This document shows, piece after piece, positions 25,171 through 33,767 of a stretch of 64,000 nucleotides of DNA (position 1 is its first letter; every line of letters starts with the position of its first letter). This stretch comes from Arthrobacter sp. C2 (GTDB lineage Bacteria; Actinomycetota; Actinomycetes; Actinomycetales; Micrococcaceae), in the NCBI GenBank assembly GCA_024207135.1, contig CP042428.1:2294001-2358000 (forward strand), read 5' to 3'. The notes under the pieces are model-generated. The model made no database searches. It saw only the letters and a program-made list of their open reading frames with translations, and was not told where the DNA came from. A program made the position numbers and the translations under genes.

Positions 25171-26391
25171 CTACTTTCCCGAGGCCGTGAAGGCCCCAAT
25201 GCCGGTCAACTTGCGTCCCAGGATCAGCGTGTGGATCTCGTCGGTGCCCTCATAGGTTCGCACCGATTCCAGGTTGTTGGCATGGCGCAGCGGCGAGTAG
25301 TCCAGGGTGATGCCATTGCCGCCAAGCATTTCGCGCGCCTCGCGGGCGATCTTGATGGCCTCGCGGCAGTTGTTCAGCTTGCCCACCGAGATCATCGTCG
25401 GATCCAGCGTTCCGGCATCCTTGGCCCGGCCGATCTGCAGTGCCAGCAGGTAGCCCTTGTTGATCTCCAACGCCATGTCCGCAAGCTTCGCCTGGGTCAG
25501 CTGGAATCCCGAGAGCGGGGTGCCGAATTGCAGGCGTTCGCCGGAATAACGCAATACCTCGTCGAAGGAATCCCGGGCCGCGCCCATGGCGCCCCAGATG
25601 ATGCCGTAGCGGGCCTCATTCAGGCAGGCGAAGGGCCCCTTGAGTCCGATCGCCGAGTCTTCGGGAAGGATCGCTTCCGCCGGCAAACGCACGTCGGCCA
25701 GGGTGATGTCGCACTGCACCGAGGCCCGCATGGACAGCTTCGGCTCGATGGCCACGGCCGTGAAGCCGGGGGTGTTGGTCGGGACAATGAAGCCACGCAC
25801 CCCGCGGGCGTCCCCGGGCTCGCCGGTCTGCGCCCAGATGATCGCCACGTCGGCGATCGTGGCCAGGCCGATCCAGCGCTTGGCGCCGTTGAGCACCCAG
25901 TCCCCGGACGCGTCGCGCACCGCGTGGGTGGCCATCGATGCCGGGTCCGAACCCGCCGTTGGTTCGGTGAGCCCGAAGCAGCCGATGATCTCACCTTTGG
26001 CCATGCCCGGCAGCCAGGTTTGCTTCTGTTCCTCGGAGCCGTGCTTGTGAATGGCGCTCATGGCCAGCGAGCCCTGCACTGAGACGAAGGTGCGCAGGCC
26101 CGAGTCTCCGGCTTCCAGCTCGGAGGCGGCCAAGCCATAGTCCACTGCCGAGCGGCCTGCACAACCGTAACCCTGCAGGTGCATGCCCAGAAGCCCCAGC
26201 TTCGCCATCTCCGGCACTATTTCGCGCGGGAAGACGGCCCGCTCGTACCAGCCGGCGATGTTTGGACGGATGTGTTCGTCGACCATCGTGCGCACCTCGC
26301 GCACCAGCTGCCTTTCGGGCTCGCTCAACTGGCCATCCAGCCCGGTGAGGTCAACGGTGCCGAACACCGATGCTGTTTTTACCTGTGTCAT
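25171..26391 (-). CDS. gcdH: Glutaryl-CoA dehydrogenase-like acyl-CoA dehydrogenase
   Basis: The 406-residue protein resembles glutaryl-CoA dehydrogenase along its whole length. Signatures are LQGYGCAG, FGLTEPTAGSDPASM, GPFACLNEARYGIIWGAMGA, EMLGGNGIT and NLESVRTYEGT with the catalytic Glu. The family oxidises and decarboxylates glutaryl-CoA to crotonyl-CoA, the expected last step when pimeloyl-CoA is shortened by one beta-oxidation round. A GTG at 26397 overlaps the aliA stop (GTGA); the ATG at 26391 is the more conventional start. A non-decarboxylating pimeloyl-CoA dehydrogenase is the alternative. Confidence 0.82.
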   Translation of the reverse strand: MTQVKTASVFGTVDLTGLDGQLSEPERQLVREVRTMVDEHIRPNIAGWYERAVFPREIVPEMAKLGLLGMHLQGYGCAGRSAVDYGLAASELEAGDSGLRTFVSVQGSLAMSAIHKHGSEEQKQTWLPGMAKGEIIGCFGLTEPTAGSDPASMATHAVRDASGDWVLNGAKRWIGLATIADVAIIWAQTGEPGDARGVRGFIVPTNTPGFTAVAIEPKLSMRASVQCDITLADVRLPAEAILPEDSAIGLKGPFACLNEARYGIIWGAMGAARDSFDEVLRYSGERLQFGTPLSGFQLTQAKLADMALEINKGYLLALQIGRAKDAGTLDPTMISVGKLNNCREAIKIAREAREMLGGNGITLDYSPLRHANNLESVRTYEGTDEIHTLILGRKLTGIGAFTASGK

Positions 26392-26393
26392 GC

Positions 26394-28091
26394 TCACTTG
26401 CTTTCATCCTTGGCTGCAGTGGCCGCCGCATGCATCGCGGCGAGTTCCGCGCCGAATTCTTCGGTCAGTTCCTTGCGGATCTTGAATTTCTGGATTTTTC
26501 CGCTGGGTGTGCGCGGGAAGTCCTCGACCACCTTGACCACCTCGGGCCAGTAGGGTTTGGCCAGTCCCTTGGACTCGAGGAATGCGCGCATTTCCGCGAG
26601 GGTGAATTCCCCCGGTTCCTTGAGCTGGACGACCACTCCGCCGACTTCCTGCAGTCTCGGATGCGGGATCGCGACCAGCGCCACCGCGTTGATCCGCGGG
26701 TGTTCGTAGAGGATGTTCTCCACGTAGGCGACCGGGATGTTCTCCCCGCCGCGGATGATGATGTCCTTGGTGCGTCCGGACAGGCGCAGGTAGCCGTCCT
26801 CGTCCAGGCTTCCCAAATCGCCGGTGTCGAACCAGTCCCCGTCGAATTCCTCGAGGGTCTTCTCCAGCTGTCCGAGGTAGCCGCGGAAGAGGAACGCCCC
26901 ACGGACCTGGATCTTGCCTTCCTCGTTGGTTGCGGCCTGTTCCCCGAGCAGGTTCATCACGCGCACCTCCATGCCGGGCAGTGCCTTGCCGTCGGAGGAG
27001 AGGATCTTCTCCTGCGGGTCCTGCGGGCTGCCCATGGTGACCAGGCAGCATTCGGTCTGTCCCCAGCCGCCGAAGACGTCCAGCGTGGGCAGCTTCGCCT
27101 TGGCCTCGAGCAGGACGGCACGCGGGATGGGTGCGCCCATGCAGCAGAAGCGTGCCAGCGAGCTCATGTCGTGGTTCTCCAGCCCCTCGGCATGCAACAG
27201 GTCCTGCAGGAACGGGGTGGCTCCCGAGGTGTGCTGGATGCCGTGTTTCTCGACCAGGGCCAGGAATTCGGCGGCGTTCCACACCTGCTGTGCCACCAAG
27301 GTTCCACCGAGCATGATCGGCAGGGCCACGCCGTAGAGATAGCCGGTCAGGTGCGCAAAGGTCGAGGCCATGTGAATGACCGAGGAAGAATCCATTCCCA
27401 GTTTGCCGCTCCAGGGAAGGGACCCGGCGAGCACCGTGTTGTGCGAGTGCATGCCGCCCTTGGGGCTGCCCGTGGTGCCCGAGGTGAACATGATCAGCGC
27501 CAGGTCGTCGGCATCCGGACGCCGTTTGGCGAGCTCTGCCGCGGCAAGGGGGTGCTCGGCGCCCCGGGCCAACAGGTCGTCGAACCCGATGACCCCCGCC
27601 CGTGCCTCGCTGGGCCCGACCACCACGCAGTGTTCGAGGTCCGGCAGGTCCCCGCGTAGCCGTTCGACCATGGCAGCATGGTCGAACTTGCGGAAAACGG
27701 CGGGAACGAAGATCACCTTCGTGCGTGCCTTGGCCGCCATGAAACCGATCTCGCGGTCGCGAAAGATCGGAACCAGCGGGTTGGTGACGGCGCCGACGCG
27801 CTGCGCCGCCAGGTGCGCAACGATCCAGTGGTGTCCATTGGGCAACTGGACGGAGACAACGTCCCCGGCGTTGACGCCCAGGTCCGCCAAGCCACCCGCC
27901 GCGTCCTCCACCATCCGGGCCATGTCCTGGTAGGTGTAGGTGCCCGAGGCGTCAATATGGGCGGTTTCCTGCGGGTGGCTGGCCACCGCATCATCGAAGT
28001 AGTCGATGAGCAGGCGGTCCTTCCAGAATCCTTGGGACTTGAAGCCTTCGGAGGCCTCGGAAAGCTGAAGCATGTCAAACGTGGAGCTCAT
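26394..28091 (-). CDS. aliA: Cyclohexanecarboxylate-CoA ligase-like AMP-binding protein
   Basis: The 565-residue protein is an ANL-superfamily adenylating enzyme. It has the P-loop-like motif MFTSGTTGSPKGGMHSH (about 205-221), GGWGQTEC, the hinge GDWFDTGDLG, RTKDIIIRGGENI and the C-terminal catalytic lysine motif PRTPSGKIQKFKIR. This subgroup includes AliA (cyclohexanecarboxylate-CoA ligase). It should activate a carboxylic acid to its CoA thioester using ATP, providing entry to the pathway encoded around it. It lies 30 bases after badH and overlaps or abuts the next gene. A medium-chain fatty acid ligase is the main alternative. Confidence 0.82.
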   Translation of the reverse strand: MSSTFDMLQLSEASEGFKSQGFWKDRLLIDYFDDAVASHPQETAHIDASGTYTYQDMARMVEDAAGGLADLGVNAGDVVSVQLPNGHHWIVAHLAAQRVGAVTNPLVPIFRDREIGFMAAKARTKVIFVPAVFRKFDHAAMVERLRGDLPDLEHCVVVGPSEARAGVIGFDDLLARGAEHPLAAAELAKRRPDADDLALIMFTSGTTGSPKGGMHSHNTVLAGSLPWSGKLGMDSSSVIHMASTFAHLTGYLYGVALPIMLGGTLVAQQVWNAAEFLALVEKHGIQHTSGATPFLQDLLHAEGLENHDMSSLARFCCMGAPIPRAVLLEAKAKLPTLDVFGGWGQTECCLVTMGSPQDPQEKILSSDGKALPGMEVRVMNLLGEQAATNEEGKIQVRGAFLFRGYLGQLEKTLEEFDGDWFDTGDLGSLDEDGYLRLSGRTKDIIIRGGENIPVAYVENILYEHPRINAVALVAIPHPRLQEVGGVVVQLKEPGEFTLAEMRAFLESKGLAKPYWPEVVKVVEDFPRTPSGKIQKFKIRKELTEEFGAELAAMHAAATAAKDESK

Positions 28092-28121
28092 GGGTGGTTC
28101 CTTCCGTTTACGTGGTCCCAG

Positions 28122-28868
28122 CTAGACCATGGTCAGTCCACCGGAGACCGAAAGGGTCTGTCCGGTGATGTAGGAGGCCTCGTCCGAGGCCAGGAATGCG
28201 ACGGCGTTGGCCAGGTCCTCGGGCTGGGCCAGGCGGCGCAGCGGGATCGACTTTTCCAGGGCGGTGCGCAGCTTCGGGTTTTGCTCGCTGATGGCGGCGA
28301 ACAGCGGGGTGTCTGCCGGGCCGGGGCACACCGCGTTGACGCGGATGGCGTTGCGGGCTAGTTCGCGGGCCAGGGTCTTGGAGAAGGCAACGATGCCGCC
28401 CTTGGCCGCCGAGTACACGGCCTCGCCGGAGGAACCCACACGGGCCGCGTCGGAGCCGATGTTCACGATGGTTCCGCTCTCCTGGCCCTCCATGGCGCGC
28501 ACCACGGACTGGCTGCAATTCAGCGTGCCGTACAGGTTGATGGCGATGACGCGCTCCCAGTCGGCGAACTCGGAGTCGATGAACGGACCGACCTTGTCCC
28601 AGCCGGCGTTGTTCACCAGCACGTCGATGCGGCCGAACTCCTCCTTGACCCCCGCAACCATCGCATCCACGGATTCGCGACTGGTCACGTCCGCGCGGAC
28701 GCCGATCGAGCCGTTGCCCAGCTGGCTTGCGGTTTCCTTGGCGGCTTCTTCGTTGATGTCGCTGACCACGACGGTGGCACCCTCGGCTGCCAGCTTCACC
28801 GCGATACCGCGGCCGATGCCCGATCCGGCACCGGTGACGATTGCGATCTTGTTTTCAAGCTTTCCCAT
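28122..28868 (-). CDS. badH: 2-hydroxycyclohexanecarboxyl-CoA dehydrogenase-like SDR
   Basis: The 248-residue classical SDR has TGAGSGIG (residues 12-19), NNAGWD, NIGSDAARVGSSGEAVYSAAK with the complete Ser-Tyr-Lys set, and ends in GQTLSVSGGLTMV. The NNAGWD and SDAARVGSSGEAVY segments are shared with BadH of Rhodopseudomonas palustris, which oxidises 2-hydroxycyclohexane-1-carboxyl-CoA to the 2-keto thioester. ATG 28868 has GGGAAG upstream. Its position between aliA and aliB strongly supports this role. FabG-type reductases are the general alternative. Confidence 0.84.
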   Translation of the reverse strand: MGKLENKIAIVTGAGSGIGRGIAVKLAAEGATVVVSDINEEAAKETASQLGNGSIGVRADVTSRESVDAMVAGVKEEFGRIDVLVNNAGWDKVGPFIDSEFADWERVIAINLYGTLNCSQSVVRAMEGQESGTIVNIGSDAARVGSSGEAVYSAAKGGIVAFSKTLARELARNAIRVNAVCPGPADTPLFAAISEQNPKLRTALEKSIPLRRLAQPEDLANAVAFLASDEASYITGQTLSVSGGLTMV

Positions 28869-28918
28869 TTTTCTTCCCTCTTCGTCGTATGTACTTGGTG
28901 CCGATGCCCGTGCTTGGT

Positions 28919-30064
28919 TTACGGGGCGAACTCGCGGCCCACGGACTGGCGGGCGATGATCAGCTTCATGATCTGCGCGGTGCCGTCGCCGATCTGCAGG
29001 CCCAGCACGTCCCGCATGCGCTGCTCGATCGGGCGATCGGTCTTGTAGCCGAATTGGCCGTGCAGCAGCAGGCAGGAATTGATCACGTCGTAGGCGGTCT
29101 TCGGGGCCCACCATTTGCACATGGCGGCTTGCGAGGTGTGCGGCAAGCCCTCGTCCTTTAGCCACAGCGTCTGGTAGCAGAGCAACCGGGCCGCTTCGAT
29201 CAGGGTTTCGCTTTCGGCCAGCGGGAAGGCAACCCCTTGGAAGGAACTCAGCGGCTTGTCGAAGGCGTTGCGGCTCTTGACGTACTCCCAGGTCTCCTCG
29301 ATGGTGATCGCGGCGGTACCGATGCACTGCAAGCCGATCAGCGCGCGGGAGAAGTCGAAGCCCTGCATGACCTGCGTGAAGCCCTTTCCCTCGTCGCCGA
29401 TGAGGTTCCCGTCCGGGATCCAAGCGTTGGTGTAGTGCGCGAAACCGCGGGTGACGGCCTTGGTGCCCATGTCATCGACCGCCTCGACTTCGACCCCGTC
29501 GGCATTCAGGTCGGTGAGGAAAGCGCTGATGCCGCGTCCGCGGCGCTGCGCGTCGTCGGTCTTGGCGAACACCACTGCCGCATCGGCCTGCAGCGCGAAG
29601 GAGAGCGACTTGGTGCCGTTGAGCACCCAGCCGCCGCGTTCGCGGCGTGCCTGCAGCGAGGGGTTCCCGGCGTCCGATCCGGCGCCGGGTTCCGAGAGGC
29701 CGATACCCACGATGCCCTCGCCGCTGGTGATGCGCGGAACCCAGGCCTTCGCCAGCTCCGGGGAGGCGTTGCCGGCCAGGATCTGGCCGACCAGCGATCC
29801 AACCACCTGCAGGTAGGCCACGTTGAAGTCGCCGCGGGCGATCTGCTCGGTGATGAGCCCGGAGGTCAGCCGGCGTTCTCCGCGGCCGCCCAGTTCGGTG
29901 GGCAGTTCCGGGGCGATCAGGCCTCGGGCGCCGATCTCGCGGCGCAACTCCGGTTCGATCCTTCGGTCGATCTCGCGCTGCTTGTAGCCCGGCGCGATCT
30001 GCTCGGCGACCAGCCGAGCTTCCTTGACGAACCCCTCTTGGGTTTCGGTGAGTTTAAAGTCCAT
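28919..30064 (-). CDS. aliB: Cyclohexanecarboxyl-CoA dehydrogenase-like acyl-CoA dehydrogenase
   Basis: The 381-residue acyl-CoA dehydrogenase has GIGLSEPGAGSDAGNP, LNGTKSLSFALQAD and the C-terminal LIIARQSVG. At the place of the usual YEGT catalytic motif it reads GDGTAQI, so the catalytic Glu is replaced by D360. The AliB assignment comes from the neighbours: ligase, BadH and BadI. AliB would oxidise cyclohexanecarboxyl-CoA to cyclohex-1-ene-1-carboxyl-CoA. ATG 30064 is preceded by AGGAA. Whether the Asp serves as base, or a different residue does, needs structural comparison. Confidence 0.8.
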   Translation of the reverse strand: MDFKLTETQEGFVKEARLVAEQIAPGYKQREIDRRIEPELRREIGARGLIAPELPTELGGRGERRLTSGLITEQIARGDFNVAYLQVVGSLVGQILAGNASPELAKAWVPRITSGEGIVGIGLSEPGAGSDAGNPSLQARRERGGWVLNGTKSLSFALQADAAVVFAKTDDAQRRGRGISAFLTDLNADGVEVEAVDDMGTKAVTRGFAHYTNAWIPDGNLIGDEGKGFTQVMQGFDFSRALIGLQCIGTAAITIEETWEYVKSRNAFDKPLSSFQGVAFPLAESETLIEAARLLCYQTLWLKDEGLPHTSQAAMCKWWAPKTAYDVINSCLLLHGQFGYKTDRPIEQRMRDVLGLQIGDGTAQIMKLIIARQSVGREFAP

Positions 30065-30099
30065 CGGGACGGTTCCTATCCAGGATGTCGGTGGCGCGG

Positions 30100-30909
30100 C
30101 TAGTGGGAGGTGACGTGGGCGTTGAAGTCCGGTTTGCGCTTCTCCGCGAAGGCGCGGGCGCCTTCCATGCCCTCGGGCGAGACGGCATAGAGGTCCAGTG
30201 CGGACATGGCCATGTTGCTCAGGCCCGCTTGGTGGTCGGTGTCCGCGTTGAAGGACTGCTTCAGGAAGCGCAGCGCGGTCGGGGACTTCTCGGCGATCTC
30301 CGCAGCCCAGGCCTTGGCCTCGTCCATCAGCTTTGCCGGCTCGACCACTGCGTTGACCAGGCCCCAGCGCTCGGCCGTGACCGCATCGTACTGACGGCAC
30401 AGGTACCAGATTTCACGGGCGCGTTTTTCGCCGACGACGCGGGCCAGGTAGGCAGAGCCGAAGCCGGCGTCGAAGGAACCCACGCGCGGGCCTGCCTGTC
30501 CGAACTTGGCGGTTGAGGAGGCGATGGTCAGGTCGCAGAGCACGTGCAGGACGTGTCCGCCTCCGATGGCGATGCCGTTGACCGCGGCAATCACGGGCTT
30601 TGGCACGTCGCGGATCAGCTTGTGCAGGTTTCCGATCTCGAACATCCCGGACTCGCTCGGTCCGTAGTCTCCGGTCTCCGCACGCTGTTTCACGTCACCT
30701 CCGGTGCAGAAGGCCTTTTCCCCGGCGCCGGTGAGGATAACGGCCTGGACCTTGCGATCGGCCCATGCTGCTCGGAACGCGGCGATCAGCTCCTCAACGG
30801 TCTGGCTGCGGAACGAGTTGTAGCGCTCCGGCCGATTGATGGTGATGATTGCGGCCGCGTCCTCGACCTCGTAGCTGATGTCTTCGAATGAACTCACGTT
30901 GATGGGCAT
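30100..30909 (-). CDS. badI: 2-ketocyclohexanecarboxyl-CoA hydrolase-like crotonase
   Basis: The 269-residue crotonase-family protein carries KAFCTGGD, LIRDVPKPVIAAVNGIAIGG, FGQAGPRVGSFDAGFGSAYL and ARVVGEKRAREIWYLCRQYD, and ends in AFAEKRKPDF. These are the segments of BadI, which hydrolytically opens 2-ketocyclohexane-1-carboxyl-CoA to pimeloyl-CoA. MenB (DHNA-CoA synthase) shares several of them, but the C-terminal part and the operon fit BadI better. The hydratase glutamate pair is absent, as expected. ATG 30909 has AAAGGAA upstream. It is the first enzyme gene after the TetR gene. Confidence 0.84.
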   Translation of the reverse strand: MPINVSSFEDISYEVEDAAAIITINRPERYNSFRSQTVEELIAAFRAAWADRKVQAVILTGAGEKAFCTGGDVKQRAETGDYGPSESGMFEIGNLHKLIRDVPKPVIAAVNGIAIGGGHVLHVLCDLTIASSTAKFGQAGPRVGSFDAGFGSAYLARVVGEKRAREIWYLCRQYDAVTAERWGLVNAVVEPAKLMDEAKAWAAEIAEKSPTALRFLKQSFNADTDHQAGLSNMAMSALDLYAVSPEGMEGARAFAEKRKPDFNAHVTSH

Positions 30910-30936
30910 GGCAATTCCTTTCGTGGGATGACGTGC

Positions 30937-31608
30937 TTAGGCCAGGTCGCCGAGCAGGTCCGAATACTGTGAACGGGTTTCGGGGCGCAGCACGCCGGAG
31001 AGCGCCAGCGCAGTGTGGTGGGCAATGAAGTCCTCATGGCTGAAATGCCTGCTGAAGTACCAGTGCTTTAGGGCCCATGAGTGGGCTGTCATTAGCAGCT
31101 GAAAGGCGAATATCCGATAGTCGACCGGGCGGATGAGACCGGCGTCGGCGGCGTCCAGCACGGCCTTGGACAACAGTTTGCCGGTGGTCAATTCAAGCTC
31201 CTTGACGGCGCTCCGACCTGCGGCATCCAGGGTCTTCGTGTCCCTATAGGCCAAGATGGTGCCATCGCGGTTCTCGTCGATCACTTCGCAGTAGCCCTTG
31301 AATGCCGCGGCAATCTGCCGCACGGGATCTTCCACCTCGGTCACCGCAGCGCCTACGCGGTTCGAAAACTCTTCCAGCACCCCCACGATGACGGCCTGGA
31401 CCAGATCCTGTTTGTTGCCGAAGTAGCGGTAAATCAACCCGACGCTGACCCCGGCCGCGTCGGCCACGGACTGCATGGACACCTCTTGTGATCCGCGCTC
31501 CTCCATCAGACGCGCGGCCGCTGCCAGCAATTGCTTCCGGCGCGACTTGGTCCGGGCATCTCGGGCGGCCGCGGTGGCCTCATCGGCTCCCTGCTGCAGC
31601 GTTTTCAT
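30937..31608 (-). CDS. TetR family regulator of the cyclohexanecarboxylate-type operon
   Basis: The 223-residue protein has a TetR helix-turn-helix (RRKQLLAAAARLMEERGSQEV, with GVSVGLIYRYFGNKQDLVQA) and a C-terminal domain resembling acyl-CoA-sensing TetR proteins such as those of the FadR/PsrA/KstR kind. ATG 31608 is preceded by a strong GGAGGAG. It is the first gene of the operon, and the perfect palindrome just upstream is probably its own operator. It should therefore auto-repress and control all ten downstream genes. The inducer is likely a CoA thioester, which is inference. Confidence 0.88.
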   Translation of the reverse strand: MKTLQQGADEATAAARDARTKSRRKQLLAAAARLMEERGSQEVSMQSVADAAGVSVGLIYRYFGNKQDLVQAVIVGVLEEFSNRVGAAVTEVEDPVRQIAAAFKGYCEVIDENRDGTILAYRDTKTLDAAGRSAVKELELTTGKLLSKAVLDAADAGLIRPVDYRIFAFQLLMTAHSWALKHWYFSRHFSHEDFIAHHTALALSGVLRPETRSQYSDLLGDLA

Positions 31609-31656
31609 GTGGCTCCTCCGGCACAGTCCACGGACAATGAATGTTGGTTCACCATG

Positions 31657-31710
31657 AATGAATGATCATTCATTTCCTCCAACTTAGTGACGTGCCACAC
31701 ACTTTGTCAA
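31657..31710 (-). promoter_or_regulatory. Operon promoter with 18-bp TetR palindrome
   Basis: AATGAATGATCATTCATT (31657-31674) is a perfect 18-base palindrome 48 bases from the tetR start codon. On the minus strand a consensus TTGACA occupies 31710-31705. The expected -10 region (TAAGTT or CTAAGT) is weak. The expected transcription start falls next to the palindrome, so repressor binding would block it. Confidence 0.72.
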
Positions 31711-31814
31711 GGGTTCGATTTTGCATAGGCCGCGACGGACAAGCGCCAGAAACGAACCGAACCACCCGGTGTCTACTGGCCCACCACGGGCCTGGGTCGC
31801 CACGACATTCGACA

Positions 31815-31862
31815 AACGCGTCGTTGGCGAGCCCCTCCGCGGGGGCTCGCCAACGACGCGTT
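31815..31862. terminator. Long perfect hairpin between divergent transcription units
   Basis: Arms of 21 bases (31815-31835 and 31842-31862) pair without mismatch around a 6-base loop and are followed on the plus strand by CAAAAAA. The minus-strand flavoprotein gene ends at 31950, so this probably terminates it, although only three T residues follow in that direction. Confidence 0.7.
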
Positions 31863-31949
31863 CAAAAAATGAGCCTCTGGCTCTTGGCCCCGAGGGCCTG
31901 GACGATCCCTGGCAGAATCCATCGATCGCCACCCTCGAGTTGAAGCAGG

Positions 31950-33689
31950 CTATTCCACGAGCTTTCCGACGCTCGAGACTTCCTTGATCAGCGCGGCAAT
32001 TTCCCCAGGGATCTCGGGGATTTCCTCGCGGACGATTCCGGCGGAAGGCGACCACACCAGGTTGACCCGCAGGGAATCGTCCATCTGGGGGTAGTCACTG
32101 CGGTTGTGGCAGCCACGGGTCTCCCGGCGTTCAAGTGCGGCCTCGAGGGTGGCCCGGGCGGCCAACGCGGATCCCTTCAGGTCGAATGCGTGGGCCAGGT
32201 CCTGGTACCCGGCAATGTCGGGGTGGATCCCCACGGCCTCCATCCGCTCTTCGATCGAGTCCAGCTTCGCCAGGCCGGCCAACAGGCCGTCCTCGTCCCG
32301 CACCACGCCCGCATGGTCGGTCATCATGTTCCGGATGGCGCGCTGCAGCTCGCGCACGTTCTCCTGGCCCTCGGCCGCCAGCAGGTCGTCGATCTCGGCC
32401 CGCGCGGTCGCCAGCGCCTCGTGTGAGCGGGGCTGGGAATCCAGCGACGCCGAGTACTTCGCCGCGGCGCGTGCCACGATGCGGCCGAAGACCAGCAACT
32501 CGATCAACGAGTTGCCTCCCAGCCTGTTGGCGCCATGCAGTCCGCTGGAAGCCTCGCCGATGGCGTAGAGGCCATCGACGTCTGTGCTGTGGTCTTCCGG
32601 GCGCACCCAGACCCCGCCCATGGAGTAGTGCGCGGTGGGTGCGATCTCGATGGGCTCGGCGGTGATGTCGAGCATCTGCACCTCCATCATGGTCTGGTAC
32701 ACGCGCGGCAGGCGCTCCATGATGGTTTCGCGCGGCAGGTGCGAGACATCCAGCCAGACGCCGCCGTTCTTGGTGCCGCGGCCCTCCTTGATCTCGGTGT
32801 AGGCGGCCAGCGCCACGCGGTCCCGGGTGGAGAGTTCCTTGCGGATCGGGTCGTAGCGTTCCATGAACCGCTCCCCCAGCGCGTTGCGCAGAATGCCGCC
32901 CTCGCCGCGGGCCGCCTCGGAGATCAGGGTGCCCGCTGCGTTCTCGGGTTCGATGATGCCAGAGGGGTGGAACTGCACCAGCTCCGGGTCGCGCAACCGG
33001 GCCCCGGCATCCACGGCCAGGCGAAAGGCGTCCCCGGTGTTCTCGTCGCGGCGGGAGGAGGTGCGGCGCCAGATGCGGGTGTGGCCCCCGGCGGCCAGGA
33101 TGACCGAGTCGGCGTGGATGAGGTAGCGCTTGCCGGTGTTGATGTCGAAGCCGTAGGCGCCAAAGACCTGGTTGTTCTTCACCAGCAGCCGGGTGACGTA
33201 GACCGAGTCAAGGATCGGGATCTGCAGTTGTTCGGCCCGGCTTACCAGGCTGCGCTGGATTTCCAGTCCGGTGTAGTCTCCGGCAAAAGCGGTGCGGCGG
33301 AAGGTGTGGGCGCCGAAGAATCGCTGGGAGATCCGCCCGTCCTCCTCCCTGGCGAAGCCCATGCCGTAGCGTTCCAGGTCGTGGATTCCCTGGGCCGCGC
33401 CGCGGGCGACTATTTCGACCGTGTGCGGGTTGGCCAGGTAGTAGCTTTCCTTGATGGTGTCGGCGGCGTGCTGCTGCCAGCTGTCGTCCTTGTCCATGGT
33501 TCCGAGGGCCGCGTTGATGCCGCCGGCAGCGAGCGAGGTGTGGGCGTCGTTGCGCGGGCGCTTGCCCACGGCGAGCACGTCGACCCCCATTTCGGCCAGC
33601 TCGATGGCGGCCCGCAGGCCAGATCCTCCGGTGCCGATGACCAGAACGGTGGTGGAAATCTGTTGTTCTTTCGTTGCTCTTGCACTCAT
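31950..33689 (-). CDS. Stand-alone fumarate reductase/succinate dehydrogenase-type flavoprotein
   Basis: The 579-residue protein has the FAD loop VIGTGGSGLRAAIELAEMG (about 17-35), the LAAGGINAALG and FHPSGI segments, TAHYSMGGVWV and the C-terminal NSLIELLVFGR. This is the SdhA/FrdA/L-aspartate oxidase family. The C-terminal helical domain, ending in DDSLRVNLVW, is of SdhA/FrdA length. No iron-sulfur or membrane subunit adjoins it, so it is not a normal complex II operon. It might act as a soluble fumarate reductase-like oxidoreductase or on another dicarboxylate-like substrate. A LysR gene is divergent and probably regulates it. Confidence 0.82.
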   Translation of the reverse strand: MSARATKEQQISTTVLVIGTGGSGLRAAIELAEMGVDVLAVGKRPRNDAHTSLAAGGINAALGTMDKDDSWQQHAADTIKESYYLANPHTVEIVARGAAQGIHDLERYGMGFAREEDGRISQRFFGAHTFRRTAFAGDYTGLEIQRSLVSRAEQLQIPILDSVYVTRLLVKNNQVFGAYGFDINTGKRYLIHADSVILAAGGHTRIWRRTSSRRDENTGDAFRLAVDAGARLRDPELVQFHPSGIIEPENAAGTLISEAARGEGGILRNALGERFMERYDPIRKELSTRDRVALAAYTEIKEGRGTKNGGVWLDVSHLPRETIMERLPRVYQTMMEVQMLDITAEPIEIAPTAHYSMGGVWVRPEDHSTDVDGLYAIGEASSGLHGANRLGGNSLIELLVFGRIVARAAAKYSASLDSQPRSHEALATARAEIDDLLAAEGQENVRELQRAIRNMMTDHAGVVRDEDGLLAGLAKLDSIEERMEAVGIHPDIAGYQDLAHAFDLKGSALAARATLEAALERRETRGCHNRSDYPQMDDSLRVNLVWSPSAGIVREEIPEIPGEIAALIKEVSSVGKLVE

Positions 33690-33767
33690 GTCTTCAACGC
33701 TAGGAACTTGCCCTCGATCCGTCCAATGAATTGTTCGAGTCGTTTCAATGCGTATAGGCTATCGACC

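Noticed and set aside
30100-30909. The BadI-like crotonase could be MenB (DHNA-CoA synthase)
   Set aside because: The GPRVGSFDAG and REIWYLCRQYD segments are shared with MenB, but IRDVPKPVIA, the C-terminal HQAG...EKRKPDF pattern and the aliA-aliB-badH-badK neighbours fit BadI. No menaquinone genes are nearby.
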